A stretch of DNA of 64,000 nucleotides from JAEUNJ01 sp052035955 (GCA_052035955.1 JBPOHD010000019.1:5722-69721); one strand, 5' to 3'; counted from the first letter of the stretch, positions 1 through 8,707 are shown. The notes: generated by a model not told the origin, from the sequence alone. Made by a program: numbers and translations.

Positions 1-234
1 CAGGATGATGGAGATGTTGCCTTCGCCGGCCTCCAGCTGGGACAGGTAGCGCTCGGAGACGTCGGCGTCCCGGGCCACCAGCTTGCGGGTCATGCCGCGG
101 CGCTCGCGGATTTCCCGCACCCGCTTGCCCAGGGTGGACAGGAATTCGCCCTCGCTCAGGTGGTCGCCCTGGAGGTGCTGCTCGTTTTCCGCCGGCGCGG
201 CGGGCGGTGTCTCGGTCTTCGGGGTCGAGGTCAT
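1..234 (-). CDS. BoxR/BzdR-like transcriptional regulator (N-terminal part, cut by window edge)
   Basis: The 78 codons from the ATG at 234 to the window edge read without a stop. A polar N-terminus of about 25 residues is followed by an XRE-type helix-turn-helix with the segments VREIRERRGMTRKLVARDAD and VSERYLSQLEAGEGNISI. That wording is typical of the BzdR/BoxR family, which joins an HTH domain to a shikimate-kinase-like domain binding benzoyl-CoA and represses benzoate genes. The second domain would lie outside the window, so the assignment rests on the HTH alone. Support comes from the benzoate-CoA ligase operon 9 kb away and from a shared TGCA palindrome in front of both. It could be another XRE regulator. 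Confidence 0.72.
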   Translation of the reverse strand, partial: MTSTPKTETPPAAPAENEQHLQGDHLSEGEFLSTLGKRVREIRERRGMTRKLVARDADVSERYLSQLEAGEGNISIIL

Positions 235-607
235 GGGGCGGTCGTCCTGGAAGTGACTGTCGCTGTGATGTGTGGCACTTTAATGCATGTGATTTTGGGT
301 GTCAAGAGATATTGTGCAAAAACCTGAACCGACACGTCCAGCTTCCGGAGCGCATGTCTGGTCCCACATAAAGTTCCATAGAAACATATCATTGCGGCGA
401 TTTCCCGGCCGCTTGCCGGGGCGGATTCCGGGGGTTTCCGGCGCCGGCCCTGCCAAACTGTCGCCGACGGGATAGGAATAATCTTTCCTTGATTTCCGGC
501 GAAAGAAGAATAATAATGCCTATTCCTCGACCTTCCCGGCGCCGGCGATCCGGTGCGGGCAAGTCCTGCCAACGAGAATAGACCCCTGACCCGAACCGGA
601 GAACCCC
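235..607. other. Divergent intergenic region between regulator and rubredoxin
   Basis: This 373-bp gap holds the promoters of the regulator (leftwards) and the rubredoxin (rightwards). It is AT-richer than its surroundings between about 270 and 395. It contains a near-palindromic TGCA site at 274-287 and a further TGCA at 316-319. No convincing ORF was found. Confidence 0.6.
274..287. promoter_or_regulatory. Putative operator of the BoxR-like regulator (autoregulatory site)
   Basis: The 14-mer GGCACTTTAATGCA differs at two positions from TGCACTATAATGCA, the reverse complement of the site at 8740-8753 before the ligase operon. It lies about 40 bp upstream of the regulator start. BzdR operators are known to contain TGCA repeats. 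Autoregulation is inferred. Confidence 0.5.
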
Positions 608-772
608 ATGACCGTCATGCAATGTTCCGCCTGTTTTTTCCCTTACGATGAAGCCAAGGGCCTGCCGGACGAGGGCATTCCTCCCGGTACCAAGTGGGAG
701 GACATTCCCGACGACTGGGTCTGTCCCGACTGCGGCACCCCCAAGCACCTGTTCATCGAATACACGCCCTGA
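608..772 (+). CDS. Rubredoxin
   Basis: A 54-residue small iron electron carrier. The Fe(Cys)4 site is formed by C6-x2-C9 and C39-x2-C42, with the conserved KWEDIPDDWVCPDCG core at residues 29-43. The usual CGYxYD after the first pair reads CFFPYD here. Rubredoxins pass single electrons between reductases and oxygenases or oxygen-reducing enzymes in the cytoplasm. The start ATG at 608 follows a GAGAA stretch. The gene stands alone between the BoxR-like regulator and the formate dehydrogenase, so it may serve benzoate metabolism or oxygen protection; the sequence does not name a partner. Confidence 0.92.
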   Translation: MTVMQCSACFFPYDEAKGLPDEGIPPGTKWEDIPDDWVCPDCGTPKHLFIEYTP

Positions 773-807
773 GGAAGGTCCCGCGAAGCCCATGAAATCC
801 AACCCCC

Positions 808-946
808 CACCGCAGAGGCGCGGAGGCGCCGGGAAAAGCAAGCCGCCACGGACTTGCGCAACGGGTCCGCAATACTCGCCGGACCGCTGCCTCGATGCCG
901 ACAGGGAATTGGCCTTCCTCCGTGTTCCCTGCGCCTCTGCGGTGAA
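808..946. repeat. Dispersed inverted-repeat element E1
   Basis: Left arm CACCGCAGAGGCGC (from 808) and right arm GCGCCTCTGCGGTG (to 944) are exact complements. The pairing continues imperfectly inwards around a central segment of about 80 bp. It is one of seven related elements here (others near 2638, 9522, 15981, 23921, 63407 and 63588). It lies between the rubredoxin and formate dehydrogenase genes. Confidence 0.75.
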
Positions 947-961
947 ACCGGCCTGTCATCG

Positions 962-2620
962 ATGAAACGCGGTTCCCGCCGTTCCCGGCCCGGCGAGCGG
1001 CCCCCGTCCGCCGCCGCCCGCGCCGCCGCCGCCCGCGCCATCGGCCAGGGGCCGGCGCGGCGCGACATGCTGATCGAGTACCTGCACCGGCTTCAGGACG
1101 CCGGGGGCTGCCTGCCCGCGGACCATCTGGAGGCCCTGGCGGAGGCCATGGGCCTGGCGCCGGTGGAGGTATTCGAGGTGGCCAGCTTCTATCACCACTT
1201 CGACGTGGTGAGGGAGGGCGAGGCGCCGCCGCCGGCGACCACGGTGCGGGTCTGCGATTCGCTCACCTGCAGCCTGTTCGGCGCCGAGGCCTTGGCGGAA
1301 AAGCTCCAGGCCCTCCTCGGGCCCGGGGTGAGGGTGCAGCGGGTGCCCTGCGTCGGCCGCTGCGACACGGCGCCCGTGGCCGTGGCCGGCGAGCGGCCGG
1401 TTCCCCGCGCGACGCCGGAAGAAGTGGCCGAGGCGGTGGCCGGCGGCGACCTGGCGGCGCCGGCGCCCGGCGGCATCGGCTTCGAGGCCTACGTGGCGGC
1501 CGGCGGCTACCGGCTGCTGCGGGATTGCCTGGACGGGCGCCGCGATCCCGCCGGCATCCTGGCCGCCCTCGACCATGCCGGGCTGCGGGGCCTCGGCGGG
1601 GCCGGTTTCCCGGCGGCCCGCAAGTGGCGCACGGTGATGGCCCAGCCGGCGCCCCGCCACCTGGCGGTCAATGTGGACGAGGGCGAGCCCGGCACCTTCA
1701 AGGACCGGCACCTGCTCGAGACCGACCCGCACCGCTTCATCGAAGGCATGCTGGTCGCGGCGCGGGTGGTCGGCATCGCGGCCGTCTGGATCTACGTCCG
1801 CGACGAATACCCGGCCCTGCGCCGCAGGCTGGCGGAGGAGGTCGCCCGCGTGCAGGCGGCTTTCCCCGGCCTGCCGCCCATCGAGATCCGCCGCGGCGCC
1901 GGCGCCTACGTCTGCGGCGAGGAATCGGCCATGATCGAGTCCATCGAGGGCAGGCGGGGCCAGCCCCGGCTGCGGCCACCCTACGTGGCCGAGGTCGGGC
2001 TCTTCGGCCGGCCGACCCTGGAACACAACCTGGAAACCCTCTGGTGGGTCCGGGACATCGTCGAACGGGGCGCCGAATGGTTCGCCGGCCATGGCCGCCA
2101 CGGCCGACGGGGCCTGCGCCGCTTCTCGGTCAGCGGCCGGGTGCGGGAACCCGGCGTCAAGCTGGCGCCGGCCGGCATCACCCTGCGGGAACTGGTGGAC
2201 GAATATTGCGGCGGCATGGCCGACGGGCACCAATTGCGGGGCTATTTCCCGGGCGGCGCCTCGGGGGGCATCCTGCCCGCCTCGATGGCCGACATCCCGC
2301 TGGACTTCGATACCCTGAATCCCCACGGCTGCTTCATCGGCTCCGCCGCGGTGGTGGTGTTCTCCGCGGCCGATTCGGCCCGGGACCTGGCCCTGAACGC
2401 CATGCGCTTCTTCGCCCACGAGTCCTGCGGCCAATGCACGCCCTGCCGGGTCGGCACGGCGAAGGCGGCCGGGCTGATGGCGGAGGGGCGCTGGGACGAG
2501 GCGCTGCTGCACGACCTGGCCCGGGTGATGACGGACGCCTCCATCTGCGGCCTCGGCCAGGCGGCCCCCAATCCCATGCTGTCGGTATTGCGCCATTTCC
2601 GTCGGGAGGTGGGGGAATGA
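962..2620 (+). CDS. NAD-dependent formate dehydrogenase, diaphorase (beta) subunit, NuoE-NuoF fusion
   Basis: 552 residues. The N-terminal third resembles NuoE/FdsG, with thioredoxin-like [2Fe-2S] cysteines in CDSLTC and CVGRC. The rest resembles NuoF/FdsB: NADH-binding GLGGAGFPAARKW, FMN-binding GAYVCGEESAM, and a C-terminal [4Fe-4S] site SCGQCTPCR with a later Cys. It takes electrons from the molybdenum subunit encoded next and reduces NAD+. Some bacteria keep the two halves as separate genes; here they are fused, as in Methylobacterium FDH1. The frame is open from 854, but 854-961 overlaps the repeat element, so the ATG at 962 is preferred; no strong ribosome site is visible. Confidence 0.9.
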   Translation: MKRGSRRSRPGERPPSAAARAAAARAIGQGPARRDMLIEYLHRLQDAGGCLPADHLEALAEAMGLAPVEVFEVASFYHHFDVVREGEAPPPATTVRVCDSLTCSLFGAEALAEKLQALLGPGVRVQRVPCVGRCDTAPVAVAGERPVPRATPEEVAEAVAGGDLAAPAPGGIGFEAYVAAGGYRLLRDCLDGRRDPAGILAALDHAGLRGLGGAGFPAARKWRTVMAQPAPRHLAVNVDEGEPGTFKDRHLLETDPHRFIEGMLVAARVVGIAAVWIYVRDEYPALRRRLAEEVARVQAAFPGLPPIEIRRGAGAYVCGEESAMIESIEGRRGQPRLRPPYVAEVGLFGRPTLEHNLETLWWVRDIVERGAEWFAGHGRHGRRGLRRFSVSGRVREPGVKLAPAGITLRELVDEYCGGMADGHQLRGYFPGGASGGILPASMADIPLDFDTLNPHGCFIGSAAVVVFSAADSARDLALNAMRFFAHESCGQCTPCRVGTAKAAGLMAEGRWDEALLHDLARVMTDASICGLGQAAPNPMLSVLRHFRREVGE

Positions 2621-2637
2621 AAGGGGGGACGAAAGAA

Positions 2638-2770
2638 CTTCACCGCAAAGGCGCAAAGGCGCGAAGGGCGCAAAGGCTTGCGGGAAGGCGGCCGGGCGCG
2701 GCGTTTCCTTCCATGCATTTCTTGCCTTGCGTTTCCTTTGCGGCCCTTTGCGCCTTAGCGCCTTTGCGTC
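2638..2770. repeat. Dispersed inverted-repeat element E2
   Basis: Starts TTCACCGCAAAGGCGC and ends in the complementary GCGCCTTTGCG near 2768. The arms consist of short GCGCAAAGG-like repeats that pair over about 35 bp with few mismatches. It fills the gap between the beta and alpha formate dehydrogenase genes. Confidence 0.8.
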
Positions 2771-2794
2771 GTCGGGTTTGACGGCCGATTTCCC

Positions 2795-5545
2795 ATGACT
2801 GCCCCCATTCCCTTCGAACTCGACGGCCGGCCGGTGGAGGCGCTGCCGGGGGAGAGCATCCTGCAGGTCGCCCGGCGGCAGGGCATCTCGATTCCCCACC
2901 TGTGCCACAAGGAGGGCCTGCGGCCCGAGGGCAACTGCCGGGCCTGCATGGTGGAGATCGAGGGCGAGCGGGTGCTGGCCGCCTCCTGCAGCCGCAAGCC
3001 GGCGCCGGGCATGAAGGTGAGGACGGCCGGCGAGCGGGCCCGGGCCGCCCAACGGATGGTGCTGGAACTTCTGCGCGCCGACGTGCCGGCGGGCGCGGAA
3101 AAGCCGGACTCGGAACTGGCCGCCTGGTGCCGGGAACTGGGTGTGGAAGGAAGCCGCTTCGCGTCCCGCCCGGCCGCCGCGGCGGATCGTTCCCATCCCG
3201 GCATCGCGGTGGACCTGGCCGCCTGCATCCAGTGCACCCGCTGCCTGCGGGCCTGCCGGGAAATCCAGGTGAACGGCGTGATCGGCTTCGCCGGGCGCGG
3301 CGCGGCGGCGCGCATCGTCTTCGACGTGGAGGCCGCCCTGGGGGCTTCCTCGTGCGTCGCCTGCGGCGAGTGCGTGCAGGCCTGCCCGACGGGCGCGCTG
3401 CTGCCTGCCGCGGCCCCGGGGGACCGGCCCGCCGGGCCGGCGGCGGCACCGACCCGGTCGGTGGATTCCCTCTGTCCCTATTGCGGCGTCGGCTGCCAGG
3501 TGCGTTACGAGGTGGCCGGGGAGGGGACGGCGGCCCGCATCGTCCAGGCGCTCGGCCGGGACGGGCCGGCCAATGCCGGGCGCTTGTGCGTCAAGGGGCG
3601 CTTCGGCTTCGACTACCCGCGCCACCCCCACCGGCTGACCCGGCCGCTGATCCGCCGCCCCGGCGCGCCCAAGGACATGGAGGTCGATCCGGCCGACCCG
3701 TCGCCGGTCTTCCGCGAGGCGAGCTGGGAGGAGGCCCTGGAGGCCGCGGCGGCCGGCCTGAGGCGGGTCCGCGACAGCCACGGGCCCCATGCGCTGGCCG
3801 GCTTCGGCTCGGCCAAGGGCAGCAACGAGGAGGCCTACCTGTTCCAGAAGCTGGTGCGCCTGGGCTTCGGCACCCACAACGTGGACCACTGCACGCGGCT
3901 GTGCCATGCCTCCTCGGTGGCCGCCCTGCTGGAGGGCCTGGGCTCCGGCGCCGTCTCCAACCCGGTGCGCGACGCGGAGTACGCCGACGTCATCGTCGTC
4001 ATCGGCGCCAATCCGGCGGCCAACCATCCCGTGGCCGCCTCCTTCCTGAAGAATGCGGCGGAGCGCGGCGCCGCCTTGGTGCTGGCCGATCCGCGGGCGA
4101 CGCCGCTGGCCCGCCACGCCCGCCACGTGCTGCAGTTCCGCCCGGGCGCCGACATCGCCCTGCTGCTGGCCATGGCGGCGACCATCGTCGAGGAAGGGCT
4201 CACCGATCCGGCCTTCATCGCCGCCCGCACCGAGGGCTTCGAGGAATTCCGGGCCGAGGCCCTGCGCCATCCGCCGGAGCGCATGGAGGCCCTGTGCGGC
4301 ATCCCGGCGGCGACCATACGGGAGGTGGCGCGCCTTTACGCGAAAGGCCCGAACAGCATCATCTACTGGGGCATGGGTGTCTCCCAGCACACCCACGGCA
4401 CGGACAACGTGCGCTGCCTGATCGCCCTGTGCCTGATGACCGGCCAGATCGGTCGCCCGGGCACCGGCCTGCATCCGCTGCGGGGCCAGAACAACGTGCA
4501 GGGGGCCTCCGACGCCGGCCTGATCCCGATGATGCTGCCCGACTACCAGCGGGTGGCCGATCCGGAGGTGCGCCGGCGCTTCGAGGCGCTGTGGGGGGCG
4601 ACCCTGTCCGACCGGCCCGGGCTGACGGTGGTGGAGATCCTGCATGCGGCCCGGGCCGGCGAGATCCGCGGCATGTACATCCTGGGCGAGAACCCGGCCA
4701 TGTCGGACCCGGACCTGTCCCACGCGCGGGCCGGGCTGGCCAGGCTGGAGCACCTGGTGGTGCAGGACCTCTTCCTCACCGAGACGGCGATGTTCGCCGA
4801 TGTCGTCCTGCCGGCCTCCGCCTTCATCGAGAAGGCCGGCAGCTTCACCAACACCGACCGCCTGGTGCAGATGGGCCGCCCGGCCCTGCCGCTGCCCGGC
4901 GAGGCGAGGCAGGACCTGGAGATCGTCCAGGAGATCGCCCGCCGCATGGGGCTGCCCTGGGACTACGACGGCCCGCAGGCGGTGTACGAGGAGATGCGCG
5001 CCGTCATGCCCAGCATCGCCGGAATCTCCTGGCGCATGCTGGAGGAGGAGGGCGGGGTGGTCTATCCGCGGGCCACGGAGGCCGGCCCCTCCCGGCCGGT
5101 CATCTTCACCGAGGCCTTCCCCAGGGCCGGCGGCCGGGGCCGCTTCGTGCCCGTGGCGCCGCGCCTGGCCGACGAACTGCCCGACGACGACTATCCCTTC
5201 GTGCTGATCACCGGCCGGCAACTGGAGCACTGGCACACGGGCACCATGACCCGCCGCTCCGAGGTGCTGGACACGCTGGAACCCGAGGCCTGGTGCGGCC
5301 TGAATCCGGAGGACCTGGCGGCCCTGGGCGGCCGCCGCGTGCGCCTGGAGACCCGGCGCGGCCGCATCGAGCTGGCGGCGCGGCCCGATCCCGGCGTGCC
5401 CCGGCAGGCGGTCTTCCTGCCCTTCTGCTACGCCGAGGCGGCGGCCAACCTGCTGACCAACCCGGCCCTGGATCCGGACGGGAAGATCCCGGAATTCAAG
5501 TTCTGCGCGGTGCGGGTGACCGCAGCGTCACCCGACGCCCCTTGA
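2795..5545 (+). CDS. fdhF: Formate dehydrogenase, molybdopterin (alpha) subunit
   Basis: 916 residues, cytoplasmic type with no signal peptide. A NuoG-like [2Fe-2S] domain comes first (Cys37, 48, 51, 65), then a ferredoxin domain with CIQCTRC and CVACGECVQAC. The Mo-bis-MGD catalytic domain begins at the [4Fe-4S] motif CPYCGVGC. The metal-ligand residue is Cys370 in DHCTRLCHASS, as in Cys-type formate dehydrogenases; it is encoded by TGC, so no selenocysteine is needed. Formate is oxidised to CO2 and electrons leave through the preceding diaphorase subunit. In this setting the likely formate source is the ring-cleavage step of the box benzoyl-CoA pathway. No fdhD-type maturation gene is present in the window. 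Confidence 0.93.
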   Translation: MTAPIPFELDGRPVEALPGESILQVARRQGISIPHLCHKEGLRPEGNCRACMVEIEGERVLAASCSRKPAPGMKVRTAGERARAAQRMVLELLRADVPAGAEKPDSELAAWCRELGVEGSRFASRPAAAADRSHPGIAVDLAACIQCTRCLRACREIQVNGVIGFAGRGAAARIVFDVEAALGASSCVACGECVQACPTGALLPAAAPGDRPAGPAAAPTRSVDSLCPYCGVGCQVRYEVAGEGTAARIVQALGRDGPANAGRLCVKGRFGFDYPRHPHRLTRPLIRRPGAPKDMEVDPADPSPVFREASWEEALEAAAAGLRRVRDSHGPHALAGFGSAKGSNEEAYLFQKLVRLGFGTHNVDHCTRLCHASSVAALLEGLGSGAVSNPVRDAEYADVIVVIGANPAANHPVAASFLKNAAERGAALVLADPRATPLARHARHVLQFRPGADIALLLAMAATIVEEGLTDPAFIAARTEGFEEFRAEALRHPPERMEALCGIPAATIREVARLYAKGPNSIIYWGMGVSQHTHGTDNVRCLIALCLMTGQIGRPGTGLHPLRGQNNVQGASDAGLIPMMLPDYQRVADPEVRRRFEALWGATLSDRPGLTVVEILHAARAGEIRGMYILGENPAMSDPDLSHARAGLARLEHLVVQDLFLTETAMFADVVLPASAFIEKAGSFTNTDRLVQMGRPALPLPGEARQDLEIVQEIARRMGLPWDYDGPQAVYEEMRAVMPSIAGISWRMLEEEGGVVYPRATEAGPSRPVIFTEAFPRAGGRGRFVPVAPRLADELPDDDYPFVLITGRQLEHWHTGTMTRRSEVLDTLEPEAWCGLNPEDLAALGGRRVRLETRRGRIELAARPDPGVPRQAVFLPFCYAEAAANLLTNPALDPDGKIPEFKFCAVRVTAASPDAP
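5441..5520 (+). repeat. 80-bp direct repeat, copy 1 (3' end of formate dehydrogenase gene)
   Basis: The 80 bases coding for the C-terminal part of the alpha subunit recur at 7195-7274 in the same orientation with two mismatches (GCC/GAC and AAC/AAT codons). The copies are 1.75 kb apart and flank the XRE regulator and small membrane protein. Confidence 0.95.
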
Positions 5546-5610
5546 TGTGCCCGCAGGCCGGCGGCCGGTCGCCGCCTGGCGCGGTTCGACGGCCGCATTC
5601 AGGGTGGGCG

Positions 5611-6543
5611 TCAGCGCCGGAGGCCTCGACGAGCCGGCGGCGCGGCCGACGATGCGGCCCCGTCGCCGTTCCCGCGGAGGAAGCTGGCCGTGGCTTCGTC
5701 CCCCGGAAAGAAGAGCTCCAGGCGGAGTTCCTCCGCGGTGACGTCCATGGCGGTGCCGAGCGTGCACACCATGGAGAAAAGCTCGAGCGATACCGCGCCG
5801 AGTCCGAGCTTCAAGGTCAGAACCGGCGGCGGTGCGGAATCCGGTCCGCCCCCGGGGCCTCGGGCGGGCATGCCGGGCAGGGCGGACAGTTCGGAGAGCA
5901 GGCCTCGAAGCCTGGTGTCGGCGGGATTCGCGCGCGCTTCGCGCTGCAAACGCCCGAGCAGGACGCCGGCCGTCTGGTCCCGGTTGCGGATCAGGGGCTG
6001 CAGGCCTTCCGGATGGAGGGTCAGCCGCATCAGGTTCCGGCCCCCGGTGGGATCCACCCGCCGCCAGACCTCCGCCGGTGGACCCAGCAGCGCGATCAAC
6101 CGGTCGGCAGCGGCGTTCTGCAGCACGACATCCCAATGCCGATCCACCGCCAGGGCTGGATAGGGCTCGTGGTGGTCCAGGGTTGCCTCGAGCGCCAGCC
6201 GGACGGCGAGCATGTCCTTGCCGTCCAGGGCCCGCTCCTGGTACATGGGGGCGAATCCGGCCGCCAGCAGGAGCTCGTTGCGTTCCCGCAGCGGGACCTG
6301 AAGCACCTCCGAAAGCTGCAGGATCATCCCCCGACTGGGCTGGGCCCGCCCCGATTCCAGGAAGCTCAGGTGCCTTTGCGACACCTCCGTTTCCGTCGCC
6401 AGGTCCAGTTGGGAATACCGTCGAAAGGATCGCCAGGACCTCAGCAGGGCCCCGAAGGCCAGGCGCCCCGAGGCATCGCCCGTCTCGTCCTCGGTGCCCG
6501 GAGATGCCTTGCCGCGCGGCTGGGTCTGGGGGGATCGGGTCAT
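5611..6543 (-). CDS. XRE-family regulator with MmyB-like ligand-binding domain
   Basis: About 310 residues from the ATG at 6543. A GTG start at 6582 would add 13 residues with no domain support. The helix-turn-helix covers roughly residues 30-85 (SQLDLATETEVSQRHLSFLE). It is followed by the MmyB-like domain with the family pattern of an ALAVDRHWDVVLQNAAA segment and a late TLGTAMDVTAEELRLELFFP block. Such regulators are thought to bind fatty-acid-like or other small ligands and often control a neighbouring oxidoreductase or membrane gene. The divergent target here would be the membrane protein at 6677. The gene sits between the two copies of the 80-bp repeat. Confidence 0.85.
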   Translation of the reverse strand: MTRSPQTQPRGKASPGTEDETGDASGRLAFGALLRSWRSFRRYSQLDLATETEVSQRHLSFLESGRAQPSRGMILQLSEVLQVPLRERNELLLAAGFAPMYQERALDGKDMLAVRLALEATLDHHEPYPALAVDRHWDVVLQNAAADRLIALLGPPAEVWRRVDPTGGRNLMRLTLHPEGLQPLIRNRDQTAGVLLGRLQREARANPADTRLRGLLSELSALPGMPARGPGGGPDSAPPPVLTLKLGLGAVSLELFSMVCTLGTAMDVTAEELRLELFFPGDEATASFLRGNGDGAASSAAPPARRGLRR

Positions 6544-6676
6544 CTGTCCGATTACCTGAAGCGTAATTGAATTAGACCACACCCGTGATTAGGCTTCGAA
6601 AACGGGGCAGGACCATGGACGCCCGCCGGGGGCGGATGGGTGCCCGGGACGCCGATTGGACCAAGGAGACCTCGAG

Positions 6677-7018
6677 ATGCCGTTTCGCCTTTTTCTGCTG
6701 TCCATGCTGGCCACGGTCGCCCTCTATACCGGGGTCGTGATCTCCCGCCACGGACTGGACCTCCTGCCCGTCTTCTTCGGTGACATGGCCGCCATGGGAT
6801 GGCCGGGCCAGTTCAACCTCGATTTCATGTGCATGCTGCTGCTTTCCGGACTATGGGTGGCCTGGCGCCACCGGTTCCGTACGGCCGGCATCGTCCTGGG
6901 CCTCTGCGCCGTCTTCGGGGGTTCGCTGTTCCTTTCCATCTACCTGCTGGTCGAGAGCCATCGGTGCGGGGGAGATACGCGATCATTGCTGCTGGGGAGC
7001 AACGATGCCCGTGGCTGA
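6677..7018 (+). CDS. Small multi-pass membrane protein of unknown function
   Basis: 113 residues with three likely transmembrane helices: one near the N-terminus, one around MCMLLLSGLWVAW and one around VLGLCAVFGGSLFLSIYLL. The start ATG at 6677 has AGGAG eight bases upstream; the open frame begins at 6656 but lacks such a site. It is divergent from the MmyB-type regulator and probably under its control. I recognise no functional family. Confidence 0.7.
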   Translation: MPFRLFLLSMLATVALYTGVVISRHGLDLLPVFFGDMAAMGWPGQFNLDFMCMLLLSGLWVAWRHRFRTAGIVLGLCAVFGGSLFLSIYLLVESHRCGGDTRSLLLGSNDARG

Positions 7019-7328
7019 AGCGCCCGGACGCGGGAGCCGGCGCCCCCCGCCCACGGGTATCGTCGATGGCGGGCATGTCGTGCGGGAACGCGGCGAGGCG
7101 ATCGCGGCGCAGGCGCTTGCGGTGCTGGGGTAGCGCCGGGGCCGGGGGATATCCGGGCAGGTCGACGCGCCCCGCCGCCGGCATCGTCGATGCGGCGGAC
7201 AACCTGCTGACCAATCCGGCCCTGGATCCGGACGGGAAGATCCCGGAATTCAAGTTCTGCGCGGTGCGGGTGACGCCTTTTCGTTGGCCCGCCATGGAGA
7301 AGGCCGTTCTACCGCATCGAGTCGCGGG
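7019..7328. other. Intergenic region with gene-remnant repeat
   Basis: This 310-bp stretch carries the second 80-bp copy of the formate dehydrogenase 3' end (7195-7274). No convincing gene was found; a frame open across it is an extension without codon or domain support. Confidence 0.6.
7195..7274 (+). repeat. 80-bp direct repeat, copy 2
   Basis: Matches 5441-5520 at 78 of 80 positions, including the codons for NPALDPDGKIPEFKF. It is detached from any dehydrogenase gene and has no upstream homology, so it is a duplicated fragment. Confidence 0.95.
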
Positions 7329-8006
7329 TCAGTGGTGCGATGACTGCTTGGTACGGTTTCGTTGTGAAAAGCCAATCAATGCAATTCCAACGGCCATCAA
7401 CGCGTACGTCTCCGGTTCCGGCACCACTGCCGCACTCCACGCGTAGCGATAGGCATCGGCCGGGTTGGTCAGGGTGGCCGGGATGTTCGGTTCCACATTT
7501 CGAGGAACGCCAGACGCGCTCTCGATACCTGCGCCCCGAACGTTCCAGAAGTCGCTGATGTACTCGGTGACGCCGGGAGGGATTGGAATAGCCACAGTTG
7601 GATGAAATACCACCACTCCCTCGCCCGCGATTGGGGTTCCGCCAGGAGCCAGTGTCAGCCGAATTCCCAAATGCGGATGAACCGTCCCGAACGGATCGGT
7701 GTCGGTCAAAGTCGCTATCCAGGGACCGCTAACCGACGGCACGGCAGAGATCAAGCCATGGTCCAGGTCCAGGACCATGGGGGGGCGCGTCGAATCCATG
7801 ATCGTGTGGTCGGCAAAAGAAGAAAATATCCATATATCGTCAATCACGCGCACAGGCGGAGGCAGGATGATGTCCATATGGATGGAAAAGAACGTTGGAT
7901 CGTCCACGTGAAAATCCTTCGCCATCGCATTTCCCGTCATTGACATGGCGCACATCATCATTGCCAGCAAGCGGTGCAGTCGCGAAATCCTTGAATCGGC
8001 AGACAT
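7329..8006 (-). CDS. PEP-CTERM sorting domain protein
   Basis: 225 residues. The N-terminus is a signal peptide ending near NAMA-KDF. The C-terminus has the sorting signal: VPEPETYAL, a hydrophobic helix, then the basic tail SQRNRTKQ. PEP-CTERM proteins are exported and cleaved by exosortase (EpsH/XrtA), usually in strains making exopolysaccharide. The middle part matches nothing I recognise. The start at 8006 has GGGAGG about seven bases upstream. No exosortase gene is in the window. Confidence 0.88.
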   Translation of the reverse strand: MSADSRISRLHRLLAMMMCAMSMTGNAMAKDFHVDDPTFFSIHMDIILPPPVRVIDDIWIFSSFADHTIMDSTRPPMVLDLDHGLISAVPSVSGPWIATLTDTDPFGTVHPHLGIRLTLAPGGTPIAGEGVVVFHPTVAIPIPPGVTEYISDFWNVRGAGIESASGVPRNVEPNIPATLTNPADAYRYAWSAAVVPEPETYALMAVGIALIGFSQRNRTKQSSHH

Positions 8007-8128
8007 CGAAGTCCCTCCCTCGAAGAATCGGTTTGAAACCTGCCGGAAGATGCAAGTCGCGGCGCAGAAAAACCAAGGACACGCGCCGACTTGGGTCGGT
8101 CGGCAAAAATCCGAAAACCGAGTATAGG

Positions 8129-8707
8129 TTACTTCGCGTAGCCGATCGGGGCCGGGGCGAGGCTGAGGATGGTGCGGTAGAGGCGCTCGGCCTCGTCCTT
8201 GGGCTTGATGCCGAAGAGGGGGTTGTCGTTCTCCCGGAATGCCGAATGGATGCGCTCCCAGTCCTCCTCGGTGAGGACCTTCTCGGCGATGGGCAGCAGG
8301 AGGTCCTCCTCGCGCCGCATGTGGCCCCATTCCATCCGGGCGTACTTCTCGGCGGCGGCGCAGAAGGCGGCGTTGGCGCCGGGCTCGCCGCGCTCGAAGG
8401 CGAGGAGCTGGTGCTTCAGGTCCTCGATCATCGGGTGGCCCTGGCGGTGCTCCTCCTGCAGCGTGGCCAGGAGGTGGTCCGCCTCGTGGGTCCGCGCCCG
8501 CACGGCGGCGAAGAGGAACTGGTCCTCCTTCGGGTGATGCCAGCGGTCCGGGTAGGAGACGATGTAGTCGAGGATGGCCCGCAGCAGGACGAAGTCCGCG
8601 GCCTTGCCCTCGTCGCGGATCTTGCGCACGCAGAAGCGCAGGGCGAACAGCACGGCGGCGATCGCCAGGTGTTCGTCGCGGATGATCTGCATGGCCTGGG
8701 GCTTCAT
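8129..8707 (-). CDS. Hemerythrin domain-containing protein
   Basis: 192 residues, a four-helix hemerythrin fold. The di-iron ligands appear as DEH near residue 13, HHPKED near 57, EEHRQGH near 85 and a later H..EE pair (WGHMRREED). Such proteins bind oxygen or sense redox, or repair iron centres, in the cytoplasm. It is divergent from the DUF4863/benzoate-CoA ligase operon and shares its promoter region, with a TGCA palindrome 33 bp before its start. Control by the same regulator is therefore plausible. Confidence 0.88.
   Translation of the reverse strand: MKPQAMQIIRDEHLAIAAVLFALRFCVRKIRDEGKAADFVLLRAILDYIVSYPDRWHHPKEDQFLFAAVRARTHEADHLLATLQEEHRQGHPMIEDLKHQLLAFERGEPGANAAFCAAAEKYARMEWGHMRREEDLLLPIAEKVLTEEDWERIHSAFRENDNPLFGIKPKDEAERLYRTILSLAPAPIGYAK

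Noticed and set aside
3899..3907. Selenocysteine in formate dehydrogenase
   Set aside because: The ligand codon is TGC (Cys), not TGA.
956..5236. A 1426-residue open frame antisense to the formate dehydrogenase genes
   Set aside because: It is a GC-driven shadow: no domain, Arg/Gly/His-rich composition, and the plus strand encodes clear FdhB and FdhA proteins.
2902..6570. A 1222-residue plus-strand frame overlapping FdhA and the XRE regulator
   Set aside because: No recognisable domain, Gly/Arg/Pro-rich, and it crosses two real genes on different strands.
6799..7446. A 215-residue frame containing the 80-bp repeat
   Set aside because: It joins a shadow of the membrane protein to the duplicated dehydrogenase fragment; no start site or family support.
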